A DNA stretch of 64,000 bases from Christiangramia oceanisediminis (GTDB lineage Bacteria; Bacteroidota; Bacteroidia; Flavobacteriales; Flavobacteriaceae): positions 1,096,405 through 1,160,404 of the forward strand of contig NZ_JANCNS010000002.1 in the NCBI RefSeq assembly GCF_022570735.2, written 5' to 3'. Numbering within the stretch: position 1 is the first letter of the stretch; each line of letters opens with the position of its first letter. Positions 63,196 to 64,000 of the stretch are shown in pieces. Both the position numbers and the translations under genes were made by a program. Below the pieces are notes generated by a model, which was given only the letters and a program-made list of their open reading frames with translations, had not been told where the DNA came from and did no database searches.

Positions 63196-63222
63196 GGAAA
63201 GTCGGCGGTTAGTCGGCTTTTC
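63196..63222 (+). terminator. Terminator of the aldehyde dehydrogenase-DUF779 operon
   Basis: GAAA-GTCGGC pairs with GTCGGCTTTTC with one bulge and two G-U pairs, followed by TTATTTTT. Confidence 0.65.
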
Positions 63223-63259
63223 TTATTTTTAGCCTGCATTAAACCATCTAAGTCCTGTT

Positions 63260-63787
63260 ATGAAAATTCCGAATTTGGAAACATCACGACTTTTACTTAA
63301 AAAAGTAGTGAACGAAGACCAACAAAATATTTATAGGGGCCTGTCCCATCCTGAAGTTATCAAGTATTACGGTGTAAGTTATTCCACATTTAAAGAAACC
63401 GAAGAGCAAATGCGTTGGTATTCTAATCTTGAGAAATCAGGTGCCGGAAGGTGGTGGAGTATTAGAGTTAAAGAAACTGAAGAATTTTGCGGTGCTATTG
63501 GTATCAACGATCATCATCCTGAACATAACAAGGCAGAAATTGGCTTCTGGTTACTACCCCAATTTTGGGGACGGGGATTGATACAGGAAGCGGCTGAAAG
63601 CCTTATCCATCACCTTTTTGAAGATCTAAAATTAAATAGATTAGAGGCTTATGTGGAAGCTGCTAATAGTAAGTCCTCAAGAGTTCTTGAAAAATTAGGA
63701 TTTATTCATGAAGGTACTATGAGAGATTCTGAAATTAAGAACGGGGAATTTATTGATGTTAAGATCTATGCCAGGTTAAACCGGTAA
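63260..63787 (+). CDS. GNAT family acetyltransferase (RimJ/RimL type)
   Basis: 175 residues. LETSRLLLKKVVNED is the common opening of the RimJ/RimL group. The acetyl-CoA loop is FWGRGLIQEAAESLIHH (about residues 110-126, Q/RxxGxG/A pattern), followed by RLEAYVEAANSKSSRVLEKLGF. Acetylates an amine, perhaps a protein N-terminus or small molecule; target unknown. Confidence 0.92.
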   Translation: MKIPNLETSRLLLKKVVNEDQQNIYRGLSHPEVIKYYGVSYSTFKETEEQMRWYSNLEKSGAGRWWSIRVKETEEFCGAIGINDHHPEHNKAEIGFWLLPQFWGRGLIQEAAESLIHHLFEDLKLNRLEAYVEAANSKSSRVLEKLGFIHEGTMRDSEIKNGEFIDVKIYARLNR

Positions 63788-63868
63788 AAGGCGCGTGAAG
63801 AATAATTCCTTTAAAAGCATTTTTTATTAATCCAAAGGCATTATTCATCTTTCACCTTTTCCCATAAA

Positions 63869-63900
63869 AAAACCCTCACCATAAGAATGATGAGGGTTTT
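63869..63900 (-). terminator. rRNA operon terminator
   Basis: AAAACCCTCA (63869-63878) pairs with TGAGGGTTTT (63891-63900). On the minus strand the T-run follows (plus A-run at 63866-63872), so it ends the rRNA operon just after 5S. Confidence 0.85.
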
Positions 63901-63906
63901 CAAAAG

Positions 63907-64000
<94 letters not shown>

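Overview
The window looks like a chromosomal segment of a marine or soil Flavobacteriaceae bacterium (Bacteroidota), close in character to Gramella/Christiangramia. Pointers to this are type IX secretion (T9SS) sorting domains, a PorP/SprF protein, Bacteroidota-style lipoproteins with acidic residues after the lipid cysteine, TAnnTTTG promoter boxes, families largely confined to this group (DUF6452, DUF6048, CCC-motif proteins), and moderate to low GC. Most genes are housekeeping or cell-envelope genes. No prophage, transposase, CRISPR array or intact tRNA was seen. The right edge enters an rRNA operon through the 3' part of a 5S gene on the minus strand.

Layout. 1-1123: sixA-like phosphatase (cut by the left edge) and pdxH. 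1724-12699: a surface-adhesin operon made of a 2,724-residue protein with 24 HYR-type repeats and a type B T9SS sorting domain, a PorP/SprF protein and a PorE-like OmpA protein. 12700-15201: structured hairpins, a surface S41 protease and a CAP-domain lipoprotein. 15378-18198: pyrR-pyrB, a small STAS-like gene and rnz. 18329-21344: an unknown gene and two alpha/beta hydrolases. 21418-24171: cmk and rpsA. 24255-28326: a duplicated GH26-like protein and lon. 28536-31497: an ECF sigma/anti-sigma operon with two beta-repeat envelope proteins. 31543-36261: UMF1-type transporter, M48 protease, hydrolase, two msrB genes and a lipoprotein with a collagen-like stretch. 36404-37917: lpdA followed by eleven perfect copies of a 7-bp repeat. 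37937-42399: a secreted helical protein, a Dph6-like PP-loop enzyme, aroQ and four outer-membrane barrel genes. 42502-46950: xerD, an aldo/keto reductase, rny, a 6S RNA candidate, zapA and a ZapB-like gene. 47137-53809: M23 peptidase, cysteine desulfurase, a thrombospondin-3-repeat lipoprotein, a Smr protein and a type A T9SS cargo. 53806-59753: DUF2752/CCC membrane pair, rocD, rlmD-DUF6452-DUF6048 and a THUMP methyltransferase. 59865-63787: ZIP transporter, DUF4268, aldehyde dehydrogenase-DUF779 and a GNAT. 63907-64000: partial 5S rRNA.

How the genes work together. The adhesin locus supplies a cargo, its probable outer-membrane partner and a peptidoglycan-anchoring OmpA component. Several other genes (S41 and M23 peptidases, CAP lipoprotein, TSP3 lipoprotein, second T9SS cargo, barrel proteins) also act in the envelope. 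The ECF operon has the layout of an envelope-stress module. The rest serves RNA and protein metabolism (RNase Z, RNase Y, 6S RNA, S1, Lon, RlmD, THUMP methyltransferase) and core metabolism (PdxH, PyrB, AroQ, Lpd, RocD, aldehyde dehydrogenase).

The most notable structures are the higher-order duplication inside the HYR array (two 1,467-bp six-domain blocks), the 7-bp tandem repeat behind lpdA, the GH26-like internal duplication, the 6S RNA between rny and zapA, and a long structured hairpin after the adhesin operon. Many long antisense reading frames, especially over the HYR gene, rpsA and lon, are coding-bias shadows and are left out.
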